A stretch of 64,000 nt of DNA from Amia ocellicauda (Eukaryota > Chordata > Actinopteri > Amiiformes > Amiidae), in assembly GCF_036373705.1 (NCBI RefSeq), contig NC_089851.1:6169920-6233919 (forward strand), given 5' to 3'. Below are positions 1-11,800 of this stretch, one piece after another. The translations under genes were made by a program, and so were the position numbers. The stretch's first letter is position 1; each line of letters starts with the position of its first letter. Under the pieces are notes generated by a model. The model searched no databases and was not told the origin of the DNA. It saw only the letters and a list, made by a program, of their open reading frames with translations.

Positions 1-146
1 TTTTCACACCATTCTTTGTAAACCCTAGAAATGGTTGTGCGTGAAAATCCCAGTAACTGAGCAGATTGTGAAATACTCAGACCGGCCCGTCTGGTACCAA
101 CAACCATGCCACGCTCAAAATTGCTTAAATCACCTTTCTTTCCCAT
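1..146 (-). CDS. Tc1 transposase, N-terminal fragment (partial)
   Basis: Reading the minus strand from an ATG at 146-144, the frame stays open to the window edge for 48 codons. It begins MGKKGDLSNFERGMVVG and continues with a helix-turn-helix-like segment containing LLGFSRTTISRVYKEW. This is the N-terminal paired-like DNA-binding domain that Tc1 transposases use to bind their terminal inverted repeats. No stop or frameshift is visible in this part. The catalytic DDE domain, if present, lies outside the window, so activity cannot be judged. Most fish copies are dead. Confidence 0.75.
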   Translation of the reverse strand, partial: MGKKGDLSNFERGMVVGTRRAGLSISQSAQLLGFSRTTISRVYKEWCE

Positions 147-294
147 TCAGACATTCAGTTTGGAGTTCAGGGGATTGTCTTGACCAGGACCACACCCCTA
201 AATGCATTGAAGCAACTGCCATGTGATTGGTTGGTTAGATAATTGCATTAATGAGAAATTGAACAGGTGTTCCTAATAATCCTTTAGGTGAGTG
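1..294 (-). mobile_element. Tc1-like DNA transposon, terminal part cut by the window edge
   Basis: This is the 5' end of a Tc1/mariner-superfamily element read on the minus strand and truncated by the left edge of the window. The outer end is at about 294, followed by a TA dinucleotide (295-296) as expected for the Tc1 target site. Just inside the end lie the untranslated leader and then the transposase start at 146. The sequence resembles a widespread fish Tc1 family whose ends read roughly 'cacTCACC...CCTAATAA'; that match is from memory. It is a different family from the element that begins 12 bases further on. Confidence 0.8.
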
Positions 295-306
295 TATATA
301 TATATA

Positions 307-1182
307 CCGATCAGCCATAACATTATGACCACCTGCCTAATATTGTGTAGGTCCCCCTTTTGCTGCCAAAACAGCCCTGACCCGTCGAGGCATGGACTCC
401 ACTAGACCTCTGAAGGTGTGCTGTGGTATCTGGCACCAAGACGTTAGCAGCAGATCCTTTAAGTTCTGTAATTTGTGAGGTGGGGCCTCCATGGATTGGA
501 CCTGTTTGTCCAGCACATCCCACAGATACTCGATTGGATTGAGATCTGGGGAATTTGGAGGCCAATTCAACACCTTGAACTCGTGATTCATCAGACCAGG
601 CCACCTTCTTCCATTGCTCCGTGGTCCAGTTCTGATGCTCACGTGCCCATTGTAGGCACTTTCGGCAGTGGACAGGGGTCAGCATGGGCTACGCAGCCCC
701 ATACGCAACAAACTGCGATGCACTGTGTGTTCTGACACCTTTCTATCAGAACCAGCATGAACTTTTTCAGCAATTTGAGCTACAGTAGCTCGTCTGTTGG
801 ATCGGACCACACGGGCCAACCTTCGCTCCCCATGTGCATCAGTGAGCCTTGGCCGCACATGACCCTGTCGCCGGTTCACCGCTTTTCCTTCCTTGGACCA
901 CTTTTGATAGGTATTGACCACTGCAGACCGGGGACACCCCACAAGAGCTGCAGTTCTGGAGATGCTCTGACCCAGTCGTCTAGCCATCACAATTTGGCCC
1001 TTGTCAAAGTCGCTCAGATCCTTACGCTGCCCATTTTTCCTGCTTCTAACACATCAACTTTGAGGACAAAATGTTCACTTGCTGCCTAATATATCCCACC
1101 CACTGACAGGTGCCATGATAACGAGATTATCAGTGTTATTCACTGCACCTGTCAGTGGTCATAATGTTATGGCTGATCAGTG
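307..1182 (-). mobile_element. Tc1/mariner-type transposon, internally deleted, with both ends
   Basis: The inverted ends match: the left end (307 onward) contains GATCAGCCATAACATTATGA and the right end (to 1182) contains its complement. Both are flanked by TA (305-306 and 1183-1184), the Tc1/mariner target duplication. The transposase remnant inside runs on the minus strand. At about 876 bp the element is much shorter than a full Tc1 (about 1.3-1.6 kb), because the middle of the transposase, including most of the catalytic core, is missing. It is non-autonomous and dead. Confidence 0.9.
337..1048 (-). pseudogene. Decayed Tc1 transposase
   Basis: Three frame-broken pieces are recognisable on the minus strand. 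The N-terminal DNA-binding part (about 1045-680) includes [19 protein letters not shown] and [17 protein letters not shown] middle piece (about 685-590) reads LQWAREHQNW through VAWSDES, which carries the first catalytic Asp. The C-terminal piece (about 600-337) contains [19 protein letters not shown], the D34E end of the DDE catalytic triad. A frameshift falls after LRSP, close to 680. The stretch between SDES and NWPP is deleted, so the second catalytic Asp is gone. The ATG near 1045 is also out of frame with the rest. Confidence 0.85.
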
Positions 1183-1184
1183 TA

Positions 1185-3576
1185 TATTCCAATATATGGT
1201 GGTTTTTCTGTTTGACACATAATTCTTCCCTCTACCCAATGCAATTCCATCATCAAGGAGTATAATTTTAATTGGAGATAGGTCAAGTCCTGAAGCATAC
1301 ATGTTTTGAAATATTACGTCATATTACTTTATATGAATCATGCATTATTATTGATGAAAAAGGCAGACATTGTAACTGGTGCATTCTAACTAATCTCTTT
1401 TCAGCTGTCCAAAAATGTGTCAATGTTTGAAGGTGTGCTCAATATGTTTTGTCGTTGTTAGCATGAAAAACAGGGCAATCCACACACACACCTATGCTTG
1501 ACTACTACTAATCCCTAATGGAAACATGTACAGTTTATTACAAAATGAAACACACCCACCCTGAGAAAAGTGACTGGGCTGCAAAATATTTTTGCAAACC
1601 GTCCCCTCAGCAGTCTTGCGCCGTATCAAATTTGACAGATCGCTACCTGACCTCACACTGCATGAAAATACAGGCCACGCTCCGGTCAACGCGGCACATA
1701 AAGCCCGTTGTGAGGGACTGTGTGGAAGCAGGAGAGATTTACATGACTTTGTTTCATCTGATTAGTAGTTAGACTGACACGTCTTTATACCAACGACAAA
1801 GACCTTTCAAGTGTCTTCAATATTTATATAAAACACACAATATGGGATTTTACACGTCCACAATTTCAAGGCACATAATATTTCTTAATATTGGATTATC
1901 ATTGCAAACTGCTATAATATTTTGGAAAAAACGAACAACCAGCAGCAAGTACTTTACTACACTATTACTACACACCTGCATTCAGTCTTCTAACCTGGTG
2001 CTGGACTGGATTTTGTCAACAGAATGTGTTCCAATGCTTCGATTCTTTGGTCAAAACATGAGTATATATCAATCATATGAGAAAAATAAATACAATTCTA
2101 TTGACATGCTCAATAAACAAGCGTGAGTGAGAGCTGTGACAGTTGACAGTTGACATTGACAGTTCTTGCTTTGTCACTGCAATGACTCATCCTCCCTTTT
2201 TTCTATTGGTGTGTATTTGTTTTTTGTTGTTCTTTTCTCACAGGCTCTGTCTGCCCTTATGACTGCATGCTGAAATAAACACCGGGACAGCTGGTCATGC
2301 CCAGCACGTGAAGACATTTGAAAGCATTATATTTAGACAATATTACATGCTCTACTGGAAAAGCTTTATTTTTTTTTTAAATGAAAGTGCTGTTTAACTA
2401 TGTATGTCTTTCTCTGACCAGAAGATGAAGGTGTGCTCAGGTCTGTCACTGTTCGCTACAGGGCACTCCACATGGGGCATTTTTTCACTACCTCAGGATC
2501 TTTTCAGGTATTTCACTGACATTTTCCTGATAAGGTACTGAGTATTTATTTTTTTGTTTAGTGTAGTGGGAACATGTACTTACTTATGTATTATTTTCTT
2601 TATATTCTTTATATGATTAATGGTTTCATGTTACTAATTCTGTCTTGTCTATAAAGCAATCATCAGTTTGTCTTGACTCATTTCCGAGGACTACTTTAAT
2701 TATTAGTGTCTTGGAGTTGTAATACAGCTGTTGTTTTTAGGTTAATCAATCAATCAGTCTTTAGGATATTCAATCAGCTAAAACAGTATAAAGGTTGTGT
2801 GTTTTGTGGCACAAGTATTTGATTGAGGACTTAAAACAGTGTGTGATCTGCTGTCTGAAGAATGCTGCCCAGCACCAATCAACACATCAAACACAATGAC
2901 AACAGTAACAAACTCAGGCCTGTGTTAATTATAATGCATGTGGTCAATCTGTTTTGTATAACTGTATTTTAATGAGATGTAATCAATTCTGATAGATAGG
3001 ACTGCAACCTAATTGTCCATCTGAAGATATAAAAAGGCTTCTCCAACTCACAGTGAGAGGAGAGAGTTTTGCAAATTTTCACTCCATTTGTTCATTCTGA
3101 AGTATTTTAACTTTTTTGCAAAGTGTCTGCTGTACGTCCAATAATGCTTTGCAATGTTTCTATGTTTTATATGAATAAACAGTGCTTTACCTTTATAAAA
3201 TGTCTTATATTACATTGATAAAATGATCCCATATATAAAAAAGCAAGGGAATCCTGTACATAATAATATATGTAGTCTTCAAATTAGAATTAACTATATT
3301 ATTTATTAATTTGATCCATGAATATAAGGTCCATACCATACTTAAATAGTTTAAAAGGGCTTTTCATCAAGTATGATAAAATAAACCACATAAATGCTAT
3401 GCAATATGCATATGCAGTGAAATGATTAGTATGTAAATGATAAAATACTGGTTCAAAGCATGTGATAAGGTATAAATGGTTTCATTTGACTCCGTAAATG
3501 TATCAGGTGAAATGCTTCATTTTCAATATTTGCATGACGAAGCATACTCAAGAATTTTAAAACTATTTTACTGATT
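1185..3576. other. AT-rich non-coding DNA upstream of hhatl
   Basis: No reading frame here resembles a known protein, and no structured RNA or complete transposon was recognised. Short frames at 1518-1772 and 1842-2126 have no family motif. The stretch is 5' flanking DNA between the Tc1 elements and the proposed hhatl promoter. Confidence 0.6.
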
Positions 3577-3584
3577 GTTTTCTT

Positions 3585-3802
3585 GGGAAATTGATAAACA
3601 TTTTACCTGTGGAAAAAGAGCTCACTTACATTCACATAACATTATTCAATAATAAACTATATATATCTAGGAAGATATACAGAATGTATATTATATAGAA
3701 GATGTACCATTTTGACACAACCAACAGTAATAAATTCCAGTTCCAATACATAGTAGCATTTGTCTGTTGAAAGGTAGGGAAATTGATAAACATTTTACCT
3801 GT
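3585..3802. repeat. Exact 26-bp direct repeat (3585-3610 and 3777-3802)
   Basis: The same 26 bases occur twice, starting GGGAAATTGATAAACATT and ending TTTACCTGT. The two copies are offset by 192 bp and sit about 430 and 240 bp upstream of the proposed hhatl TATA box. Flanking bases differ at both ends, so this is a short dispersed copy rather than a tandem array. Confidence 0.85.
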
Positions 3803-4002
3803 TGACACACAAAGGTCATTTTTAAATGCATCTGCAGGTTACACCAGGAACCCACCATGGTATGATGAGATATAACTGTGAATCTGGAATTACTGGCTGA
3901 TCATGCTGACTATGCAATACTACTGACCCCATACTACAGTATTCTGCACACAGGTAATAACATAAAGGCAGTATTTGTATCTGTGGCCGGGTGTTTGACA
4001 GA

Positions 4003-4270
4003 CAGCTGCAGAACCAGCCCTCTGCAGTGCAGTTCACAAATATAAATCCAGCCCTCAGCGCCCCCCTCTCACTGCTCCCTCTGTACCGACTGCTGCTGCT
4101 TGCAGGGGGTGCCTGATCAGCATAACATTAACGGGACGGATGCATTAGAAGAGAGCATTTTTCTTCCCCCCTCCCCCCTTTTTTATTTGAAGAGAGGTTT
4201 TTTTTTTTTTGTATATGTCTATTTCCCTCTCCTGAGCTCTGTGATTGACAGCTGAAGCACCACATTCAAG
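4003..4270 (+). promoter_or_regulatory. Probable hhatl promoter and non-coding first exon
   Basis: A TATA box (TATAAA, 4041-4046) is preceded by an E-box (CAGCTG, 4003-4008) of the type bound by myogenic bHLH factors. Transcription would start near 4070. A putative leader exon would run to about 4270, where CAAG is followed by GTCAGT, a usable splice donor, and it contains a second CAGCTG at 4249-4254. The matching acceptor would be the CAG at 5811-5813, which opens the first coding exon. The TATA and E-box are seen directly. The start site and the leader exon are inferred, and no transcript evidence is available. Confidence 0.5.
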
Positions 4271-4622
4271 GTCAGTATAACAAGTGTTACTCAAGGGGGA
4301 AACCAAAAACGAGGCAACATCATCTATTATTGCAGAAGGAGATCAATTTGCATGACAATATAAGCCTGATTTGTATGTAGCACACTTTCCTGACACACCA
4401 GTGGCTGAAGAAATAAATCTCTGCAGCGTTTAAGACAAATATATAGCCTTTTCTTAAGATGTACCTTTGCTAAGGGTTAGCATTTGCATCTTTTCAATAT
4501 CAGACTATGTATTGGTGCAATTGCAAATTCACATGTCAGTGTTTCCGCAGTTTTTCCATGTTTTGGTGCAAATTCTGAGCTCAACCCGACTGCCCGGTGC
4601 GGCGCTGGATCTCCTGGCACCG

Positions 4623-4678
4623 CAGCTGCAATTCCCAGCCTAAAATAGGCAGCGGGTCTGGCGCAGCTGACGGGGCGG
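4623..4678 (+). promoter_or_regulatory. Paired E-box / CArG-like module in hhatl intron 1
   Basis: Within a GC-rich island (about 4580-4740) in AT-rich surroundings, two CAGCTG E-boxes (4623-4628 and 4663-4668) flank CCTAAAATAGG (4639-4649), and GGGGCGG follows at 4672-4678. The central motif resembles an SRF CArG box with one extra A/T base, and also a MEF2 site one base short. E-box plus MEF2/SRF clusters are classic muscle enhancer architecture, and HHATL is a muscle-rich gene. It could be an intronic enhancer or an alternative promoter. Confidence 0.4.
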
Positions 4679-5028
4679 TTTCACTCCGGCTCTTAAACCC
4701 CATTTAAGTCACTGGCAGCGCTGGCCGTCCTGCCTGCGGATCAATACCTGAGATGCCCTTGAGAACAGGATTAGATTTCACTTTAGTAGTATCCTACGGA
4801 TTTATTCAGCTTGATCCTTGATTTGATCTGTTTCAGCGTTATTCTAGGTTTAATAATTGTATTAATAAGGTTGCTTTGTAGAGAATGGAGAATGGGTACA
4901 GTATTCATACAGTACAAAACGTGTTTCCCCAACACAGATAAGTTATGAAGTGATTTGAGAGTGGTAGTATACTTTGTATTGCCATTCTGATTGGGTGTTG
5001 TACATTGTAAAGACAGTTATGTTTTATG

Positions 5029-5030
<2 letters not shown>

Positions 5031-5074
<44 letters not shown>
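5031..5074. repeat. (GT)n microsatellite
   Basis: An uninterrupted GT dinucleotide run of about 44 bp lies in the intron before the first hhatl coding exon. Confidence 0.95.
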
Positions 5075-5077
<3 letters not shown>

Positions 5078-5234
5078 TTAGGAATATTGCTCAAAATGCG
5101 TCAAACAAGTGATAAATCGTATTATACTACTTTACATCCTATTAATCCTACAAATCAATATAAACAGCAACATATTGAGCTATTCGACTTGTTTTAGGAG
5201 ATTCAACTTCAAAACATCAGATGTATTGATGCAG

Positions 5235-5235
<1 letters not shown>

Positions 5236-5301
<66 letters not shown>
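5236..5301. repeat. (TATC)n then (TA)n microsatellite
   Basis: About nine TATC units run to about 5270 and are followed by a TA tract to about 5301, directly abutting the MITE-like element that begins near 5312. Confidence 0.95.
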
Positions 5302-5304
<3 letters not shown>

Positions 5305-5311
5305 ATATATA

Positions 5312-5460
5312 GACCAAATCAAAACTTTGACCTTCATGTGAATTGCAAAATACAAACCGGTACCCTATTGTAGTTTAATTTAGTATTAGATGCCACTTTC
5401 CTACTAATTACATCAAATCAATAAAGTGAAAGTTACATTTTGCAAACTGGTGGGCAGGGC
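5312..5460. mobile_element. MITE-like foldback element, copy 1
   Basis: It begins GACCAAATCAAAACTTTGACC. Its far end has a diverged inverted match around TTTTGCAAACTGGTGGGCAGG. It shares its outer sequence and the internal 'GTACCCTAT...TTTAATT' segment with the element at 6065-6204. There is no coding capacity. The superfamily was not identified. Confidence 0.5.
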
Positions 5461-5851
5461 ACTGTTTTGATGTGGTTCAGTCCTTAATATGTTTTCCTCT
5501 GTGCTGTTTAAACTTCATAATGTGGCATTTCTATAATATATAAGATATGAATTTAGATAGTAATAACTGCCCTACACCGACTGAATTACCTCATTGATGG
5601 TGCTATATATTACAAAGGTTAACAACATATATTCTGGGCCCATAAATGATGCTCACATCTTTTTCCCTTTTTGTTTGGCAGTAACCTAATATCCCTATCT
5701 TAATAAAACGATATACATGTAATTCAATTATGAGTCTATTATATCTCTTATATTACAGACATTAAACCTTTATGTATGTATGAAATGATTTATTTGGGTT
5801 CTTCACTACACAGGTCTTTCTCGAATCTGTAATTGGTGCTAAACCTTCACA

Positions 5852-8800
5852 ATGGGGATTAAGGCCGCTCTACCAAAGTATGAGTTGTATTTCTACACCT
5901 CCGTCCTAGCCCTCGCAGTCCTCTGGGCCGCCAGCTGGATCTACGAAGCGTCGAGCGGTAAGCAGATACAGATAAACAATAACAACAGCGACTACTGCTG
6001 GTCTTTCCATTTGTTAAAATCTTAAACCTTTCACATTCCTCTCCTGCCATTTCAGATTGAGGGTTGGACCAAATCAACACTTTGATTAGCCACGAGTAGA
6101 GAAGTGCAAACCTGTACCCTATCACGGTTTAATTCATTGTCAGTCACTTTCGACTACTCAAAACGTGATAAGGTACAAATTTGTGATTCGTGGGTAGGTC
6201 AAAGACTCAGAAGGAAGACAAATTTTACTAGTTAAACTCCATTACACTGACGAGCTTCGCATAAACTTCTCTCAAAACTCTATGAGGCACGTGACTAGAT
6301 AGGTTCATGTTAACAGAACAGAAGCAACCTGGCAAACATCACTTCACTGCACAACATGATTATTCATCCTGATGACCCTGAGTCATCTCAGTGGCTGTGT
6401 AGTGGTTACACAGTGTTGTCCTTTAAGGTGGAAAATTGGTTGAACAGACACATGTCCCTCATACCCACCAGGAATGGAAAACTTGTGGAAAAATGGATCA
6501 TGGGAAAAATGTTAGTCAAGTTCAAACCATTGTGGGAAGATTATCAGATAAACGTCATTATTGTATTAAAAATCTATACACCAGGGGTCTTCAGACCTGG
6601 TTCTGGAGGAGGGCTTATAGATCGACCTTAAACATACAATTTTAAAGACTTGGGAACCTTTCATTGTGATCAGCAGAGCAGATGTTTTTCAAAATGATGC
6701 TGTGTAGAGATCTTCTGGAAACAAAGCAAAGTCCTTCAGCTCTTAGGGATCAGTGCAATGTCCAGTGCAAGGTGCAATGTGCAGTGACATGGCAACCTTG
6801 GCAGTTACCCAGGCATTAAAGACTTTGCCTGATTTGACTCATAATACCTTGTGTGGCACGTGTCTGTCAGATGAATTCAGTGATTAATGATGCAGTTTGC
6901 ATTGGGGACATGTGAACGGTCCAACAACATATGCAACATGAACTTCCTTGAATCTGAAAGCTCCTGTCTTCAAAGTTTTATCTAACTCGAATGCTCTTTC
7001 AGCAACCACACAGAGGAGCATATATAATAAGAAGATTGCAGTGTAGATCTGAAATCTGTGTCTTTCATTTGCTGCCCATTTTTAAAATCCTACCGATACT
7101 ACTGGTCTCTGGATCATGCAATATGAAGCTCTACGGCCTGGGAAATATGTAACAATGTTGATCCAACTACATTTACATTAATTGGTTAAGAATTATTCTA
7201 TCTTTGAAGCCATACATTAAAGGAGAAGTGGAAGAGTTAGGAGCTTTTCCAGATCAGCTGGGACACAGGCACCCGGGGACACAAATGGAAATTGGGCTTC
7301 AAGGCATTCAAGACAGAAAACAGGAGACACTTCTTCACACAGAGAGGCGTCACAATCTGAACAAACTCCCCAGCGATGTGGTTGAAGCTGAAAATATGGG
7401 AACATTCAAAAATAGACTGGATAGGATCATTGGATCACTTAGTTATTAATGGACACCAAATGAGCACGATGGGGCGAATGGCCTCCTCTCGATTGGACAC
7501 TTTCTTATGTTATATTGTTGTTATTATTGTTATTGTTGAGGATCGTTAAGGAGTCGACCTGCTGTTCTTAGGAACCCATATGCTAAGGATTTCCATCCTC
7601 AGAGATGTGCCAGGGAGGAGCACGGGGTATTAAAACAGGGAGGAGGACCAGGGGCGAGAGGAGAGCAGATGTGTAAAGCACGCAGAGCATGTAAAATAGA
7701 ATGAATCAGTTGTCTGTATTAATACAGGGGCGGAGGATAGGAAAATACATCAGTGCAGTTATATACCAAAGCTTTTAATTCATTAGGGTATCGTTTTAAT
7801 TAGAGAAAATGTGCCTTCTACTTATATACTTCTATTATGTATACCCACAAGGAGAGTGAAATAGGGCCACACTTTTTAAATCTGTAACAACGTTACAATA
7901 TGATTTTTTGTCTTTTTACTACGTTGTTTTACCCAGTTGCTGCCATTTCATTGTTGATGCTCCTGATTAGTTAGGTATTCTCTAGCATTTTAATAAGTTC
8001 ATGGTATCTGCTCCTGTCGTATTGATACTTTTGCTCACCCTTTGGCACACACCATCATGGAACAGTAGTTTGTACTCGTTGGAGTTCGTATGTACTGGAA
8101 TGTCTATCTATCTTATCATATTCACTATCTTTTGTAATGCTTTGAAAAATGCAACTGTAAGTCACCCTAGGTAATAAATACACAAATGAATACATAAACA
8201 AGAAAACAACAAACAAACAAAATCCGGTTGAAGAGGAGATTAACAGTGACACTGTTGGTACGGCTGTGTCCAAAACGTCTGTCAACATTTTCAATTACAT
8301 TTACAGTAAGACATTAAGTGAAACCATTTGTTAATGGGACTGGGGCTATTAAAAGTTACAGTACTCTAATGCTAAATTTAGCAGTGCTATTTAGTCAGTG
8401 CTATTTCAAATATTCTCCAATATGAGGAAGAGGTAGTTGCCAGTTCTGAACCAACATTTCTGAAGAGTAATACAATTAATACATGTTGAACAATATTTGG
8501 ATTCTGTGTAAATAAGAGGTTTGTACCGGTCTGCCAGCCTCTGTCTGTGCTCTGTCCTGGTAGGCTGGTAGCCTCAGACATCACTTGATGAACCTCATGA
8601 CCTGCTCTCTCCCATGCCTGAAGCTTTTTCCCTTCGAGCGTGGCTTTGGATCCGGCTCCTGATTTGGTCTAATTGTTGGTGTGAAGGCACCTGTTGTTGG
8701 CCCCTGCTTCCCATTAGATTTGTTGTTGTCATCTTCCAGTAGAGCTTGGCCCTGTGGCTCCTGCTCCTGTCATTTGAGTCTTTGTGTGCAAGTCCCTGTT

Positions 8801-11800
8801 GGTTCCCTACCCCCTTTAATGTTGTTTTTGTGTACTTAATTTGTGGCCTCATCTCCATGTAGGCTGTTACCTTGGAGATTACTACTTAAAGGCTGCAAGT
8901 TCACATGTGTGCCCGTTAGCTCTGGTAAAAAGAGACAGGATGTCTGTGCCTATAGGTAACGTGCAAAGTCCTCTCCCCCTTTGGGTAGCATTCGCAACCT
9001 ATCATTTTGTGAGGCTTTGACTGGAGTGAGAAGTAATGGTTGCAAAAATCTTGTTTTCCTCGTGTTCTTATGTTTTTTTTCACTGAATTCATTCTACTTT
9101 GGCAGCTGCTGGATCATCAATATTGAAAAAAACACCACTCAGTTTAAGTGTGAAATGTGCTGTGTTCTTTAATAATTATCTGATTGGTTCCAATAGAAAA
9201 AGTAAACATTTAAATAAATAAATTAAATAATGTTTGCATTAATATGAAATACATTCAATTAATTCAGAATGTAATTTGAAAGGAAATCAGATTTCACTTT
9301 GATCACTTACATTTCAGAAAATGTGGACAGGAAGACCTTCAAAGAAAGTGTCCAACCAGGATGGACTTACTTTGGCAGGAAAATGGTGAGTAGACAATAG
9401 AACATGGTATTTATTCAAGAAGAAGCTGAGTATTTAGTAGATCTTTGTGATAAAGTTGTTAATGAATGTTTAATATTCCTTATTTTGTGATTAATAAAAA
9501 AATAGTCTGTTTCTTTAGAACATTCTTTAATTATTTTGTTCCCTTTCTCCACTAATCTTGGAAAAGTGTTCATAGATTTGATTTTCTTCTGTTGAATAAT
9601 AATAATAATATCAATTTAAGATGAGCACTTTAGAAAACATCCAAGTTAGATTTCTGTTTCATTGTTTCCCTGGTGTTTGTCTCACTTCTCGCAGGATGTA
9701 GCTGATTTTGAATGGGTCATGTGGTTTACAAAGTTCCGGAACCACATTGTCTTTGCCCTGTCCGGTCACGTCATCTTTGCAAAGATCTGCTCCATGATGG
9801 CCCCACAGGTAGGTTTAGAGTTTCTTTCAAGCACAATGCATATTTCCTCTTTGTTGTTTTAGGTGATTAACTGTGTTGGGCCTAGGCAGTATGGGAACTA
9901 GGAGCCAAATCATTCACTCATGCAGGGTGTGGTGTTCGTAGAAAAGCTTAACCTGCTCTGCTGCTTTGTCAAGTCAAGGCATCTGAAAACAATGATGTTT
10001 TAAAGCCCCAGCCCAGACACATAGTCAACTGGTTTTCAAAGACTTTATTTTTGTACATGTTTTTAAATATGTAATTGAACATAATTATTGCTGAACTTGT
10101 TAACACCACCACCTCCTTAGTGTCATTAGCCACTAATGATTGAAAGGGACTTACAGTTACAGCCCTAGTGGACCAAATTTGGACACCACTGTACCACACT
10201 GGTGTGCACATTCATTTAAAAAAGCCAAGGTTAAAGACGTGAATCCACATTACAAACACAGTCGGGGGTGTGAGAAACAGTGTCAGTGTAGGATGTGAGA
10301 TTTAACACTGTGAATGGGGGACAACACAGTCTGTTCTGCTGATTCCCATTGGGTTTGAAATCATTTTTATTTCCCTTTATCTTGCTATCAAAGAAGACTG
10401 GTATTGACGGATGTAAGGTAACCGTTTTACTTCTATTGAATAAATGTATTATGTTCGCTATACTCTGTAGTTGAGCTGTGGCCTTCACATGAAATCATCA
10501 ACCGCAAATTGTGATTAGTTTCATTGTGTGATGTGTTCATGTGTCATATTGAAAAATATGTAGTGATTTGATCTCAATGACAACTGGTAGTTCCATGTGA
10601 TTGAGAAACAACATTAATATCAGTTTCAGTCAATAGATTGTAATAGTAAATATGAAATTATAGTCAGTAGACTTACCTTCTGTCATTTTGAGTTCTAAAA
10701 TGAATTGTCTTTGTAACTGTTGCTGTGTTGATTTTACAGTTCTTTACTTATGTCTGGTAAACTAGTGACACTATGAAAATAACAACAACACTTCTCTTTC
10801 CCCCACAGCACAGATCCACTGTCTACATGGTCTACGGGATGCTGGCAGTCTTCTGCACCATGGGTTTGACCTACATGATGCTCATACTCTCCCACTGTAT
10901 CCTGCTCTATAGCATCGCAATGGTCAAACAGAAATGGCTGTGCTTTGTTGCCGGCCTCGTCAGTCTGGCTACGTTCAAACTGGAGCCTGTTAGTTCCTGG
11001 CAGGTAGGCCAATATCTCACCACTTTCCAAAATAAATATCTGGTAGCAAGCAAGTTCTCGCTTATTGGAAAAACACAGAGTTGGTCAACATGGTTGAAGG
11101 GTTACAAGCGGTTTGCAGTAAACACCATCTTGCACAATTCTTTAGAACAACAACAACACGATCTGCATGTACGCCATGTTTTGTTATTTCTTTCTCTTAC
11201 ACAACTTCAACTTGACATCAGTCTGAGGCCTTCAAACAATTGTCTCCACATTAGTAATGGGATCAATTAAGGGTTGAGATCAGGGTTACTTAACAACACT
11301 CAACAATTCTCTCTCATCTGCTTGGTGACTCCATTTTACCTGCAGATCAAACCATCCTTTTTCAGTCACTATTTCACCTCTCTTCTTGTTGTCATAGAAT
11401 GGTTTTGTCACCGGCAACTTTGACCTGCAAGACGTCCTGTTCTTCGGTGGGAGTGGCTTCACCATCATGCGCTGTATGAGTTTCGCGCTGGAGAATTACG
11501 AAAAGAAAGATGGCAATTACACCTTTCTGGACCTGCTCAAGTACAACTTCTACCTCCCCTTCTTCTTCTTCGGACCCATAATGACCTTTGATAAATTCCA
11601 TGTCCAGGTGGGTTTTTAAAATTGACGCATTCCAGGGATTCAAAGAGTCTCGAGATTATACTGATTATATATCAAGGACATCACTGTGGCCGTGTACAAG
11701 CAGGATGAATAATGGAGTTTTGAAGAACGTTTTTTGAAGTTTGTATTATTACCAATACATGGTTGGCTCCTCAGACGTTTTTGCTCAAGAGGAAGTTCTG

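Noticed and set aside
757..1089. Plus-strand frame of 110 codons
   Set aside because: It is antisense to the decayed Tc1 transposase at 337-1048.
5236..5301. Regular repeats that could suggest a CRISPR-like array
   Set aside because: They are a simple TATC/TA microsatellite without spacers, in an animal genome.
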